Positions 26,641-35,465 of a stretch of DNA of 64,000 nucleotides are shown one piece after another. The stretch's first letter is position 1. Each line of letters starts with the position of its first letter. The stretch lies in the NCBI GenBank assembly GCA_020633195.1, contig JACKEC010000015.1, positions 372,001 to 436,000 on the forward strand, given 5' to 3'. Under the pieces are notes generated by a model. The model was given only the letters and a program-made list of their open reading frames with translations, was not told the origin of the DNA and ran no database searches. The stretch is from Sandaracinaceae bacterium (GTDB taxonomy: Bacteria > Myxococcota_A > Polyangia > Polyangiales > Sandaracinaceae). Made by a program: the position numbers and the translations under genes.

Positions 26641-27258
26641 ATGCGCATCGGCACCATGTTCCTCGGCCGCGTGGACGCCCTCGAGGGGGAGTCCATCCAG
26701 ACCAAGTTCTTCATCCTCGGCGTCCCGCTCGCCCCGATGAGCTCCTATTACGTCATCCGCGACCTCGGCAACGGGGTGGACGGGTTCGAGCTCCCGATGG
26801 TCCACGGCAAGAGCGTCCTGCTCGGCTACCTGCGCATGCTCAGCGCGATCGGCGCGGTCCTCGGCGGGGTGTTCGCCTACATCGAGCGCGGCGACTCGGT
26901 CGGGCTCTGGGTCGCGTGCGTGGTCTGCACCGCGCTCTGGGCCGCGAGCATGTTCGTGCTCGGCGGGATCACCCCCGAGGAGAAGGCGCAGCGACTGGCG
27001 CTTCGCCGCTGGGCGGGCGTCGGGGCGCCGCCCGAGCTCCTCGACGGCGAACGGCGCGACGCGATCCAGGCGATCCTCGAGCGCTCCTGGGCGCGCCTCT
27101 GCGAGGAGCTCGGCGCCGAGCAAGCGCGCGACTGGCGGCCGCTGCTCGCGACCCCGAGCCGCGCCCCCGCGGGGTCCGAGGAGCTGCTCTACGCGCTGGC
27201 TCGCTACGAGGGCGAGGGCGAGCGCGCCGACGCGATCTGGCGGCACGCGCGCGCCTGA
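26641..27258 (+). CDS. Membrane protein of unknown function
   Basis: The 205-residue product starts MRIGTMFLGRVDALEGESIQ and has two adjacent membrane helices (about 62-105; YLRMLSAIGAVLGGVFAYI and GLWVACVVCTALWAAS). A soluble, helical C-terminal half follows. The N-terminal part, with TKFFILGVPLAPMSSYYV, resembles short membrane proteins of the DUF4234-like surroundings only vaguely, so no family is assigned. It has its own short upstream gap of 40 bases. Confidence 0.7.
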   Translation: MRIGTMFLGRVDALEGESIQTKFFILGVPLAPMSSYYVIRDLGNGVDGFELPMVHGKSVLLGYLRMLSAIGAVLGGVFAYIERGDSVGLWVACVVCTALWAASMFVLGGITPEEKAQRLALRRWAGVGAPPELLDGERRDAIQAILERSWARLCEELGAEQARDWRPLLATPSRAPAGSEELLYALARYEGEGERADAIWRHARA

Positions 27259-27301
27259 CCGGCTGGACTCTGCCGCCCGGTCGTGCGATTCGGCACGGGT
27301 C

Positions 27302-27646
27302 ATGGCCAAGGGCAGAGAGAAACACCAGGCGCACCTCGACGCGATCAACCTCCTCGGCAAGGACCTGTCCCGCCGCGCGAGCCAGAAGTGCGAGCTGTGC
27401 GAGGGGAAAGGCGACTTGCGGCCGTACGACACGGCGCCGGACGACGAGCCCTCGCTCGACACCGTGGCGCTGCTCTGCGAGCGCTGCCGCGCGCTGGCCG
27501 GCGGCAAGATCGGCCCGCAGGAGACGCTGCGCTTCCTCGAGAACGCGATCTGGAGCCCGTACCCGGCGGTGGCCTCGGTCGCGCGCGCCGCGATCGCGCG
27601 GGTCGACGCCGACTGGGCGCGCATGGCGCTCGAGATGCTCGGCTGA
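27302..27646 (+). CDS. PhnA-like zinc-ribbon protein
   Basis: The 114-residue protein has an N-terminal zinc ribbon with CELCEGKGDLRPYD and, 25 residues on, LLCERCRAL, the same Cys pairs and flanks as the PhnA family N-terminal domain. The C-terminal half (ENAIWSPYPAVASVARAAIA) is also similar to PhnA-type proteins. Despite the name, PhnA is not shown to hydrolyse phosphonoacetate; its role is unclear. No phn genes are nearby. Confidence 0.78.
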   Translation: MAKGREKHQAHLDAINLLGKDLSRRASQKCELCEGKGDLRPYDTAPDDEPSLDTVALLCERCRALAGGKIGPQETLRFLENAIWSPYPAVASVARAAIARVDADWARMALEMLG

Positions 27647-27648
27647 GT

Positions 27649-27948
27649 ATGATCGCGCGGATGCGAAGGCTCTGGTGGTTGGGCGCGCTCGCCCTCGTCG
27701 GCTGTGGCTCGGCCGACCCGTACTGTGGGCTCCCCGCCGACGCGACGGGGCGGCTCATCGCGTACTGCGGGAGCCCGCGCGAGGAGCCCGTCTGCAACGA
27801 GCCCGGCCAGGAGGCGCACTACGAGATGGGCGCCACGGGCCTCGTGCTCGTCGGGGGCCAGCGCGCGAGCTGCGGGATCGACGACGAGATCGTCTGCCCC
27901 GTCGGCACCGTCGGCGAAGCGTTCTGCATCACCGATCCCGAGCTGTGA
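27649..27948 (+). CDS. Small lipoprotein, about 99 aa
   Basis: The ATG at 27649 lies 2 bases after the previous stop; ATG at 27661 (MRRLWWLGALALVGC) is an equally good start. The lipobox LVGC gives a mature protein of about 80 residues with eight Cys, likely forming disulfides. No family recognised. The stop overlaps the GTG of the PPIase gene, so it belongs to that operon. Confidence 0.72.
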   Translation: MIARMRRLWWLGALALVGCGSADPYCGLPADATGRLIAYCGSPREEPVCNEPGQEAHYEMGATGLVLVGGQRASCGIDDEIVCPVGTVGEAFCITDPEL

Positions 27949-28781
27949 GCGAGCCGTCGGCGCCGTCGCGCGCGGTCGGCCTGCTGCGCGAGCCGCTGCT
28001 GCACTTCACCCTCGCGGGGCTGGTGATCTTCGGGGTCGACGCGGCGCGCCGCGGCGAGGAGGCGCCCGAGCACGTGGTGGTCGTCGACGCGCCGATCCGC
28101 GCGGAGCTCGCCGAGCGGCTCCAGACCCAGCTCGGCGAGGCGCCGAGCGAAGAGGCGATCGAGCGCGCGGTCGACGAGTGGACCCGGGACGAGATCCTCT
28201 ACCGCGAGGGCGTCGAGCGCGGCTTCGACGCCCACGACCCGGCGGTGCGGGCGCGCGTCGCGACGCGGATGGCGCGCGTGCTGCGCGAGGGCGTGGTGGT
28301 GCCCGAGCCGACCGACGCGGAGCTGCGCGCGTTCTTCGACGAGGCGCCCGAGCGGTGGGCCGAGCCGGGCCGCGTCGACTTCACGCACGTGTTCGTCGAC
28401 GGGCAGGGGCCCGAGGCGGAGGCTCGCGCGGACGAGCTCGCCGCGGTGCTCGCGGCCGGCGCCTCTCCGGCCGGGCTCGGCGATCGCTTCTCCGGCGGGC
28501 GCCGCTATCGGCGCCGCGCGCTCGAGGACCTCGCGCAGAGCTTCGGGCCCGAGTTCGTCGAGGGCCTCGCCGATCAGCCGATCGGCGCGTGGGTCCGCCG
28601 CCGCTCCCGGCTCGGGCTCCACCTCGTGCGCGTCGAGGCGCACGAGGCGCCGCGCGCGCCGCGCTTCGAGGCGGTGGCCGGCGACGTGCGCCACGAGCTC
28701 GCGCGCGCCCGCGAGGACGCGGCGTTCGAGGAGGCGGTGCGGCGGCTGGTGGCGCGCTGGGAGATCGTCCGAGGCCCATGA
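27945..28781 (+). CDS. Membrane-anchored parvulin-like peptidyl-prolyl isomerase
   Basis: GTG at 27945 overlaps the preceding TGA. The 278-residue product has an N-terminal membrane segment (LLHFTLAGLVIFGVDA, about residues 17-33) and a SurA/PpiD-like chaperone helix region (VVVPEPTDAELRAFFDEAPE). A short rotamase-like domain follows (VDFTHVFVDGQ and ARADELAAVLAAGA, then ADQPIGAWVRRRSRLGLHLVR). It should act in the periplasm on folding proteins. Its end overlaps the HupE-type gene as ATGA. The same pair is familiar to me from other proteobacteria, with the isomerase serving the membrane partner. Confidence 0.85.
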   Translation: MSEPSAPSRAVGLLREPLLHFTLAGLVIFGVDAARRGEEAPEHVVVVDAPIRAELAERLQTQLGEAPSEEAIERAVDEWTRDEILYREGVERGFDAHDPAVRARVATRMARVLREGVVVPEPTDAELRAFFDEAPERWAEPGRVDFTHVFVDGQGPEAEARADELAAVLAAGASPAGLGDRFSGGRRYRRRALEDLAQSFGPEFVEGLADQPIGAWVRRRSRLGLHLVRVEAHEAPRAPRFEAVAGDVRHELARAREDAAFEEAVRRLVARWEIVRGP

Positions 28782-29734
28782 GGGCGCTGGCGCTCGGGCT
28801 CCTCGGGGTGCTGCTCGCGTCGCCGGCCGGGCGCGCGCGGGCGCACGACTTCTCGCCGGGGGTGCTCTCGATCGTGGAGGAGGCGCCGGGCGTCTACCGC
28901 TACACGTTCTCGCCGCCGGTCGACGACGGCGTCGACCTGCCCACGCGCGTCGACTTCCCGTCGAGCTGCGAGGTCGAGGCGCACCGTCTGCGCTGCCCGG
29001 GCGGGCTCCGGGGCGAGGTCCGCTTCGGGCGCGGGATCGATCGGCGCACGCAGATCGTCGTCCTCCTCGAGACGCGCGACGGGCGACGGACCGAGGCGGT
29101 GGTCGGCGGCGCCACGCCGACGTGGACCGCCGAGGCGTCGCGCGACGGGATCGGCACCTGGATCGCGATCGGCGCCGAGCACGTGGCGCTCGGGCTCGAT
29201 CACGTCGCGTTCGTGCTCGGGCTGCTGCTCGTGCTCGTGGCGGGCGACGACCGCGCCCACCCTCGGCGCCTCCTCGCGCGGGTGGCCGCCGCGATCAGCG
29301 CGTTCACGCTCGGGCACTCGCTGACCCTGGCGCTCGCGACGCTCCACGTGGTGCGGCTGCCGAGCCCGCCGGTGGAGGCCACCATCGCGCTCAGCGTGGT
29401 CCTCCTCGCGGTCGAGGCGTCGCACGGTCGGCCGACGCTCTCGCGTCGCCAGCCCTGGCTCGTCGCGCTGGGGTTCGGCCTCGTGCACGGCCTCGGCTTC
29501 GCGTCGGCGCTCGAGGGGATCGGGCTGCCCTCGGGATCGGTCGCGACCGCGCTCGTCGGCTTCAACGTCGGCGTCGAGCTCGCGCAGCTCGCGGTCGTGC
29601 TCTTCGCGCTCGGCGTGGGGTGGACCCTGAGGAGTCGACGCCACGCGCCACGCCTCCGCACGCTCGCCGTCTACGCGCTCGGCTGCGCTGGCGCCTATTG
29701 GTGCATCGCGCGCTGCGTCGCGCTCGGCGCGTGA
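28778..29734 (+). CDS. HupE/UreJ family membrane protein
   Basis: The 318-residue protein starts with a signal peptide (ending GRARAHDF), then a 120-residue beta-rich periplasmic part, then about seven membrane helices with the family motifs GAEHVALGLDHVAFVLGLLL, FTLGHSLTLALA and GLVHGLGFASAL. The His-rich helices resemble nickel/cobalt permeases of the HupE/UreJ group. Transport of a metal is the usual guess, not shown. It is co-translated with the PPIase. Confidence 0.87.
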   Translation: MRALALGLLGVLLASPAGRARAHDFSPGVLSIVEEAPGVYRYTFSPPVDDGVDLPTRVDFPSSCEVEAHRLRCPGGLRGEVRFGRGIDRRTQIVVLLETRDGRRTEAVVGGATPTWTAEASRDGIGTWIAIGAEHVALGLDHVAFVLGLLLVLVAGDDRAHPRRLLARVAAAISAFTLGHSLTLALATLHVVRLPSPPVEATIALSVVLLAVEASHGRPTLSRRQPWLVALGFGLVHGLGFASALEGIGLPSGSVATALVGFNVGVELAQLAVVLFALGVGWTLRSRRHAPRLRTLAVYALGCAGAYWCIARCVALGA

Positions 29735-29741
29735 CCCGTCG

Positions 29742-31802
29742 TCAGGGGGCGACCCGGAACCGGCTCACCGCCGTGCGCACCGAGTGGTGGCAGTCGCTGA
29801 CCTCCGCGTACCACTCGTAGAGCCCGCCGGGGGAGAGCTCGTCGAGCGTGACCGCGCCGGCTCCGGCGGCGTGCTCCACGACCCCGACCGGCTCGAAGGC
29901 CGCGCCCGCGATCTCGGGCGTCGAGAGGTCGACCTCGATCGTGAACTCGCTGTTCGCGTCGGTCTCCCAGCGGTCGAGCGTCGGCGAGTAGCTGCGCACC
30001 GTGAGCTCCCCGTTGGCGGGCGAGAGCTCCCAGATGCGCATGTACCCGGAGCCGCCGTCGGTGCGGCCCTGGTAGTCGGCGAGCATCGAGTGGATCGTGT
30101 GCCCCTCGAACGTGTCGCTGCGTCGCGCCTCCGCCGAGACGTGGCCGCACGTCATCAGGTGCAGGTTGGGGACGTCGCGGAGCCCGTCGTAGATGGCCTG
30201 GCCCTGCGCGCCGAAGTTGCCGCCGCCGGTCACGATGTAGTGGCTGTTGAGGATGCCGAACGCGTCCGGGTGCGCAGCGAAGACCTCGCGCGCCCAGGCG
30301 AGGACGGCCGGGTCCTGCTCGGTGTCGTACTCGAGGCTGACGACGAGGATCTCCAGGCTCCCCGCCTGGAACGTCACCCAGCTCTGGTCGTTCCTCGAGC
30401 CGTAGTGGCCCCCGTAGTAGAGGCGGCCGGCGAAGCGGCTGACGCCGAAGAACTCGTTGAAGAGCATCGTCTGGCCGGCGACGCCGCGCGTGTCTTGATC
30501 GTGGTTGCCGATCCCGACGCCGTACGGGATTCCGTCGGCGAACAGCGAGGTGGCCACCTCGAGCGTGTCCATCGCGCGGTCCGCGATGACCCACTGCGCG
30601 CGCTGGTCGCCGTTGTTGACGATGTCGCCGTTGTGGATGACGCCGACGATCTCGTAGGCGTCGCGGTTCTCGGTCACCCAGCGCGTCTGGTCGTCGAAGT
30701 AGCGGTGCAGGTTCCTGTCGACCACCGTGTAGTACTGCGTGTCCGGGAGCACGACGATGGTGAAGTCGTCCTCGGCGGTGATCTCCCGCGCGAAGAAGCG
30801 CACCTCGGCGGGGGCGGTCCCGTCGAAGGCCACGGACAGCTCGGCGGTCGCGCTCACGCCGTCTCCGTCGGGCGGCGAGGACGCGGTGACGGCGGGTGCG
30901 ACGCCGAAGCCGAGCGTGGCTCCCGCCGCGGAGGTGGCGCCCACGATCTCGCCCGGGTTGGTCCCCGTCGAGTCCGCGCCGCCGTCGGCGGCGTCGAGCG
31001 ACCAGCGACCGACGAGCCCGTCCGCCGTGGGCAGCGCGTCGAACATGGCGCCGGCGATCTCGGCCTCGGTCCGCGCGTGATCGAAGACCCGCACCTCGTC
31101 GATGCGCCCCGCGAAGTAGCCCGCGGGCGCGCCCATCGAGTTGAAGGTCGTGCCGATCCCGAAGTGCTGGATGCTGTCGGCGCGCGGGGTGGCGTCGACC
31201 CTCCGCTGCACGTCGAGCGCGCCGTCCACGAAGAGGCGCCAGGTCGCGCCGTCGTAGGTCACCGCGACGTGGTGCCACTCATGGTGTCGGATCGGTGTGC
31301 GCCCGATCACCGGGTGGTTGGCGCCCGTCGCCATGTCCTCGAAGTCCGCGGCGAGCACGTCGCCATGGATCCCGAAAGCGTAGTTGCAGTCGACGTTGCT
31401 CCCGTCGTGCTCCCCGCGGCCCTTCGCGATGATCGGCACGTGGGTGACCCCGCCGGCGCCGGTCCCCGTCGTGACGCCGCCCGCCTCGCGGTAGATCCAC
31501 GCCTCGAGCGTGAACGTCGCGAGGCCGAGCTCGGGTGCGACGCCCATCGCGACGTGGTCGTCCGAGCCGTCGAAGCGCAGGCCCTCCGAGCCGGTCTCGG
31601 TGGTCGCGCAGGTCGGCCCGGCGTCGAGCTCCACCGGAGCGGCGTCCACCGCGATCGCGGCGTCGACCGGCGCGCCCGCGTCCGCGAGCGCCGCGTCGGG
31701 CGGAACCCCCGCGTCGGTCCCCGCGCCGCTGCTGAGGGTTCCGTCGCACCCGGTCAGGGCTGCGAACAGGAGGAAGCACCCGTGGGTCCATCGGCGTGTC
31801 AC
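29742..31802 (-). CDS. LamG-metallophosphoesterase lipoprotein
   Basis: The 686-residue protein has a lipobox LTGC (Cys19) and a long Asp/Ala/Gly/Pro linker. A LamG/concanavalin-like domain follows at about 70-260 (LRFDGSDDHVAMG, FTLEAWIYRE, EWHHVAVTYDG). The calcineurin-like phosphoesterase domain spans about 340-600, with metal motifs VLPDTQYY, VIHNGDIVNNGD, GIGNHDQD, SHYIV and CGHVS, and a C-terminal strand domain completes it. It would cleave phosphoesters outside the inner membrane, with the LamG part binding carbohydrate or surface. All metal-ligand motifs look intact. Confidence 0.9.
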   Translation of the reverse strand: MTRRWTHGCFLLFAALTGCDGTLSSGAGTDAGVPPDAALADAGAPVDAAIAVDAAPVELDAGPTCATTETGSEGLRFDGSDDHVAMGVAPELGLATFTLEAWIYREAGGVTTGTGAGGVTHVPIIAKGRGEHDGSNVDCNYAFGIHGDVLAADFEDMATGANHPVIGRTPIRHHEWHHVAVTYDGATWRLFVDGALDVQRRVDATPRADSIQHFGIGTTFNSMGAPAGYFAGRIDEVRVFDHARTEAEIAGAMFDALPTADGLVGRWSLDAADGGADSTGTNPGEIVGATSAAGATLGFGVAPAVTASSPPDGDGVSATAELSVAFDGTAPAEVRFFAREITAEDDFTIVVLPDTQYYTVVDRNLHRYFDDQTRWVTENRDAYEIVGVIHNGDIVNNGDQRAQWVIADRAMDTLEVATSLFADGIPYGVGIGNHDQDTRGVAGQTMLFNEFFGVSRFAGRLYYGGHYGSRNDQSWVTFQAGSLEILVVSLEYDTEQDPAVLAWAREVFAAHPDAFGILNSHYIVTGGGNFGAQGQAIYDGLRDVPNLHLMTCGHVSAEARRSDTFEGHTIHSMLADYQGRTDGGSGYMRIWELSPANGELTVRSYSPTLDRWETDANSEFTIEVDLSTPEIAGAAFEPVGVVEHAAGAGAVTLDELSPGGLYEWYAEVSDCHHSVRTAVSRFRVAP

Positions 31803-32154
31803 GAGCGGGTAACAGCGAAACCCGTGCCACGCGCCGACGCCCTCGATGCGATCTCGAGGCAGCGCTCAGAACCTGGACGTCGCGCCAGGCTGGCTCGTGG
31901 TGAATCGGGAGAACCGCGAAGCAGCTCGGGATTGGAAGGCCTCCCCGGTTCGGCCCAGATGCTCCTGGGGTCGAGAGGCGTCGGGTGGCTCACGCCGTGC
32001 TCCGCCGTCGGGGAGCGCAGCAGGCGCCAACGCAACCGCTGCACCGTCATTCGTCCCAGGTGTCCGTCCCCATCCCGGCGAGCACGAGGAGGAGCTGGAG
32101 TACCGCGGGCCGCCCAGGTCCGCCCATCCCGCCCCCACCCCACCGTTCAACCCG
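31803..32154. other. Non-coding stretch upstream of the phosphoesterase gene
   Basis: I see no gene here. It must contain the promoter of the leftward phosphoesterase lipoprotein. On the minus strand 32044-32071 begins GGGGACGGAC and resembles the start of the GGGGACGG repeat family found at 43041, 46128 and 56952, without a second arm. The rest is mixed sequence leading into the hairpin element. Confidence 0.5.
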
Positions 32155-32435
32155 CCTGGAGGTCGTGGTCCGCGCGAAGCGCGGCCCGACCGACCGGCGC
32201 GCAAAGCGCGCCGACGGCGCGAAGCGCCGCCCCGTCGTAGGCGCGCAGCGCCGGAGACGGAGGCCGAGGGGGTGAGACGGCGCCGCAGGCGCCAACGAGG
32301 GGGACCGGGGTCCCCCTGGGGGACAGAACTCCCACGGACCCGCAGTTGGCAAGCGTCCCGTACGTCCCACAGCACCGGGGGCGAAGCCCCCGCCTCGCGC
32401 GCGAAGCGCGCGAGAGAACAACAGCTCGCGGAGTC
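32155..32435. repeat. Mosaic hairpin element, copy 1 (second copy at 45729)
   Basis: This element begins TGGAGGTCGTGGTCCGCGC and is a chain of small inverted repeats with cores GCGAAGC, GCAAAGC or GCGCAGC. It then has a GGGGGACAGAACTCCCACGG end and a spacer, and finishes with the hairpin CGCGCGCGAAGCGCGCG and AACAACAGCTCGCGGAGTC. Almost the same series, in the same orientation, is found at 45729-46020. The element has no coding capacity beyond low-complexity open frames. Confidence 0.82.
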
Positions 32436-32662
32436 GACACCGCTCTCCCTTGCCCAAGCGAGCGGACCCGCCGCCTGAAGAAACTGAAGAAGATCGTCCC
32501 CGCAGCCCCCGCCTCGCGCGCGCAGCGCGCGAGAGAACAACAGCTCGCGGAGTCGACGCCGCTCTCCGTTGCCCAAGCGAGCGGACCCGCCGCCTGAAGA
32601 AACTGAAGAAGATCGTCCCCGCAGCCCCCGCGTCGCGCGCGCAGCGCGCGAGAGAACGACAG
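32386..32662. repeat. Tandem repeat, 119-bp period, about 2.3 copies
   Basis: Two full units and part of a third begin at 32393, 32512 and 32631, each 119 bases apart. Each unit carries a hairpin (CGCGCGC, AAG or CAG, CGCGCG), then GAGAGAACAACAGCTCGCGG, then CCCAAGCGAGCGGACCCG and GAAACTGAAGAAGATCGTCC. The first unit differs from the second by a few bases only, so the duplication is recent. The third stops just before the acyl-CoA synthetase stop codon. The start of the unit is shared with the element at 45970. Confidence 0.88.
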
Positions 32663-32664
32663 CG

Positions 32665-34488
32665 CTACGCGCGGGCGATGGCGGAGTCGTTGCCGTAGAG
32701 CTTGGCGATGTGGTCTGCGTACTTCTCGTTGACGACGTTGCGCTTCACCTTGAGCGTCGGGGTGAGCTCGCCGCCGTCCACGCTGAACACGTCCTCGAGG
32801 ACGTCGATCTTCTTGATCGTCTGGTAGCGCGCGACCTTCGCGTTGCACTCGCGCTCGACGGCCGCCTCGAGGAACTTGCGGACGCCGGCGTCCTTCGCGG
32901 CGCTCGCCACGGTCTTCAGGCCAGGCACCCCGCTCGCCTTCTCGAGCGCGGGGAGCGCCTCGGGGTCGAGCACGATCAGCGCGCACAGGTAGGGCTGGCG
33001 GTCGCCGACCACGACGGCCTGGCCGACGCCTTCGATGGCCTGCAGGTAGCCCTCCATCTCGGCCGGCGCGACGTTCTTGCCGCCCGCGGTGATGATCAGG
33101 TCCTTCTTGCGGCCCGTGATCTTGAGGTAGCCGTCGGCGTCGATCTCGCCGAGGTCGCCGGTGTGCATCCAGCCGTCGGCGTCGTAGAGCTCGTCGGTCT
33201 TCTCGGGGAGCCGGTAGTAGCCCTTCACCATGTTCCGGCCCTTGAGCATGATCTCGCCGTCGCCGGCGATCCTCGCCTCCACGCCCGGGAGCGCGGTGCC
33301 GATCGTCCCGAAGCGCACCTTGTTGTAGGGCTGCACGCTCGCGAACGCGGTCGTCTCCGTCATCCCGTAGCCCTCGTGGATCGGGATCCCGATCGAGGCG
33401 AAGAACTCGAGGGTGCTCGTCGAGATCGGCGCGGCGCCGCTGAGCGCGAGCTGCAGGTTGTCGAGGCCGAGCGCGTTCTTGATCTTCGAGATCACGAGCC
33501 GGTTGGCGATCGTCCGGCGCAGCGACCAGCGCGCGTGACCGTCGCGGGCCTCGCGCTTGAACCAGTCGAGCTCGGTCCCGAGCGCCCAGCCGGCGAGCTT
33601 CGCCTTGGCGCCGGTGGCCTCGGCCATCTTGCCGCGCAGCGCCGCCTCGAACTTCTCCCAGACGCGCGGCACCGCGAGGAACACGGTGGGGTGCACCTCG
33701 ACGAGGTGGTCCTTGATCTTGGTGAGGTCGCGGCAGAAGTAGACGCTGCCCCCCGTCATCAGGCCGGCGAAGTTCGTCAGCCCCTGCTCGGCCGCGTGGC
33801 AGAGCGGGAGGTAGCTGATGAGCTTGCTGTCGCGAGACACGAGGAACGAGAAGACCTTCGCGGTCCCCGAGCCGATCACCTCGATGCCCTCGTGGGTGAA
33901 CATCGCCCCCTTGGGCAGGCCGGTCGTGCCCGACGTGTAGATGAGGAGCGCGACGTCGTCCTTCTTCACCGCGTCGATGCGCGCGTCGAGCTCGGCGTCG
34001 TCGCGCTCGTCACCCGAGGCCTTCAGCGCCTTCAGCGTGACCACCTTCGGGTCGTCCAGGCCGAGGTCGTCCATCGTGACGATCCACTCGAGCACGGAGC
34101 CCTCGGCGTCGCGGATGAGGCGGAGCTTGTCGAGCTGCTCGCGGTCGTCGCAGATCGCGACCTTCGCCTGAGCGTTGTCGATGATGTACGCCATCTGCTC
34201 GGGGAGCAGCGTCGTGTAGAGCGGCGCCGGGATCGCCTGCGCGGCGTTGATGCCGTGCTGGCACAGGATCCAGTCGGTCCGGTTCGCGCCGACGATCGCC
34301 ACGCACTCCGCGGGCTGGACGCCGAGGCCCATGAGGCCCTTGCCGATGCGACGCAGCTCCTTCCAGTAGCCCGCGTAGGTGGTGACGGCCCACGTCCCGT
34401 CGTCGCGACGATCGTGCAAGGCCGGCGCGTCCGGCTGCTTGCCCGCCCAGCCCTCGATCCTCGCCAACATCGTGCCTGCCGTCGCCAT
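32665..34488 (-). CDS. Long-chain fatty-acid--CoA ligase (AMP-forming)
   Basis: The 607-residue enzyme activates fatty acids to acyl-CoA via an acyl-AMP. Motifs in order: the ATP loop YTSGTTGLPKGAMFTH (about residue 180), SGAAPISTSTLEFFASIG, the adenylate motif EGYGMTETT, HTGDLGEIDADGYLKITGRK, and the hinge region KDLIITAGGKNVAP. Its length and the insert between the motifs match the long-chain FadD15-like group. ATG at 34488 begins MATAGTMLARIEGWAGKQPD; upstream frame is unlike protein. It probably feeds beta-oxidation with the acyl-CoA dehydrogenase at 36399, though they are not in one operon. Confidence 0.93.
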   Translation of the reverse strand: MATAGTMLARIEGWAGKQPDAPALHDRRDDGTWAVTTYAGYWKELRRIGKGLMGLGVQPAECVAIVGANRTDWILCQHGINAAQAIPAPLYTTLLPEQMAYIIDNAQAKVAICDDREQLDKLRLIRDAEGSVLEWIVTMDDLGLDDPKVVTLKALKASGDERDDAELDARIDAVKKDDVALLIYTSGTTGLPKGAMFTHEGIEVIGSGTAKVFSFLVSRDSKLISYLPLCHAAEQGLTNFAGLMTGGSVYFCRDLTKIKDHLVEVHPTVFLAVPRVWEKFEAALRGKMAEATGAKAKLAGWALGTELDWFKREARDGHARWSLRRTIANRLVISKIKNALGLDNLQLALSGAAPISTSTLEFFASIGIPIHEGYGMTETTAFASVQPYNKVRFGTIGTALPGVEARIAGDGEIMLKGRNMVKGYYRLPEKTDELYDADGWMHTGDLGEIDADGYLKITGRKKDLIITAGGKNVAPAEMEGYLQAIEGVGQAVVVGDRQPYLCALIVLDPEALPALEKASGVPGLKTVASAAKDAGVRKFLEAAVERECNAKVARYQTIKKIDVLEDVFSVDGGELTPTLKVKRNVVNEKYADHIAKLYGNDSAIARA

Positions 34489-34690
34489 CGCTGCCTCCTC
34501 CGAAGGGGCGGAAGGTAGCGGATCGGGCCGTGTCCCGCACGCCACGCCGAGCGCGTACGGACACGGTCGTGTGCGCAGCGAGACACCGCCGATGGATCGC
34601 GTTCGCGCGATGTCAACGGGTCCAGGAATAAACGGCGTACATGGCCGGAATCGTTGTGTTATCAGCGGTAACGCGGGCAGGTGTACGAAG

Positions 34691-34707
34691 TTGGCACAGC
34701 GGCTGCT
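34691..34707 (+). promoter_or_regulatory. Sigma-54-like -24/-12 promoter
   Basis: TTGGCACAGCGGCTGCT has GG and GC exactly ten bases apart and matches the consensus TGGCAC-N5-TTGC well. The start point it predicts lies only 3-5 bases before the ATG at 34721, so the message would be nearly leaderless, or translation starts further down. A single match of this length can occur by chance in GC-rich DNA. Confidence 0.4.
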
Positions 34708-34720
34708 CCTAGGGCTCGGC

Positions 34721-35374
34721 ATGCGCAACGCCACCATCGCCCTCCTGCTCCTGACCACCGCCACCCCCAGCCTCGCGATGGCGAGCGAAGCGCACCCGAC
34801 GGTCCGCGTGATCGGCGACTCGCACGTCGAGCGCCTCGGCCCGATGATCGACAGGGCGGTCGCGGAGGAGGGCTACGAGAGCCTCGGTCACCTCGCGCGC
34901 CGCGGTTGGTCCGCGAGCCGCTACATCCGCGAGAACGACATGACCGAGCGCCTGACCGAGAACGGCGCGCCCGACATCGTCGTCATCTCGCTCGGCGGCA
35001 ACGATCGCTGCGGCAACCGCGTCATCTACCGGAAGCAGCTCGAGTGGGTGGTCGCCGAGGCGCGCGAGGCGGGGGCGCAGCGGATCGTCTGGCTCGGCCC
35101 GGCCGCCTCGGACATGGAGCGCTCGGAGACGTCGCAGATGGTCGGCACCTGGCACGAGCGCAGCGCCGAGTGGCAGTCCGAGATCCTCCCCGAGCTCGGC
35201 GTCGAGTGGATCGACTCGCGCCCCATGACCCAGGACGGCCACGGCATCGACGGCATCCACTTCACCGTCCGCGCCTACCGCGTGTGGTGCCAGGGCGCGC
35301 TCGCGGCGGCCCACCTGATCGACGCGGCGCCCGCCGACGTCGTGGCGGTGGAGCGCACCTCGGCGCATGTCTGA
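34721..35374 (+). CDS. Exported SGNH/GDSL hydrolase
   Basis: The 217-residue protein has a signal peptide (RNATIALLLLTTATPSLAMA) and the SGNH blocks: VIGDSHVERLG (nucleophile Ser), SLGGNDRCG (Gly and Asn of the oxyanion hole) and DGIHFTVRAY (catalytic Asp and His). Such enzymes deacylate or deacetylate sugars or lipids in the periplasm. The block I Ser is followed by His, as in the SGNH enzymes acting on cell-wall glycans. Nothing adjacent narrows the substrate. Confidence 0.88.
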   Translation: MRNATIALLLLTTATPSLAMASEAHPTVRVIGDSHVERLGPMIDRAVAEEGYESLGHLARRGWSASRYIRENDMTERLTENGAPDIVVISLGGNDRCGNRVIYRKQLEWVVAEAREAGAQRIVWLGPAASDMERSETSQMVGTWHERSAEWQSEILPELGVEWIDSRPMTQDGHGIDGIHFTVRAYRVWCQGALAAAHLIDAAPADVVAVERTSAHV

Positions 35375-35465
35375 GGGCCGCGCCCCTCGACGGGCGCGCG
35401 GAGCGAGCCCAGGACGCTGCTCCGTGGTCGACATTCGCGGCGGGACATGAGACTTCCCGGTCGCG

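Noticed and set aside
31846..32478. Open frames in the hairpin elements (31846-32478, 45727-46146 and similar)
   Set aside because: They are made of repeat hairpins read as Arg/Ala/Pro-rich strings, lack ribosome sites and have no family match; both strands are equally open.
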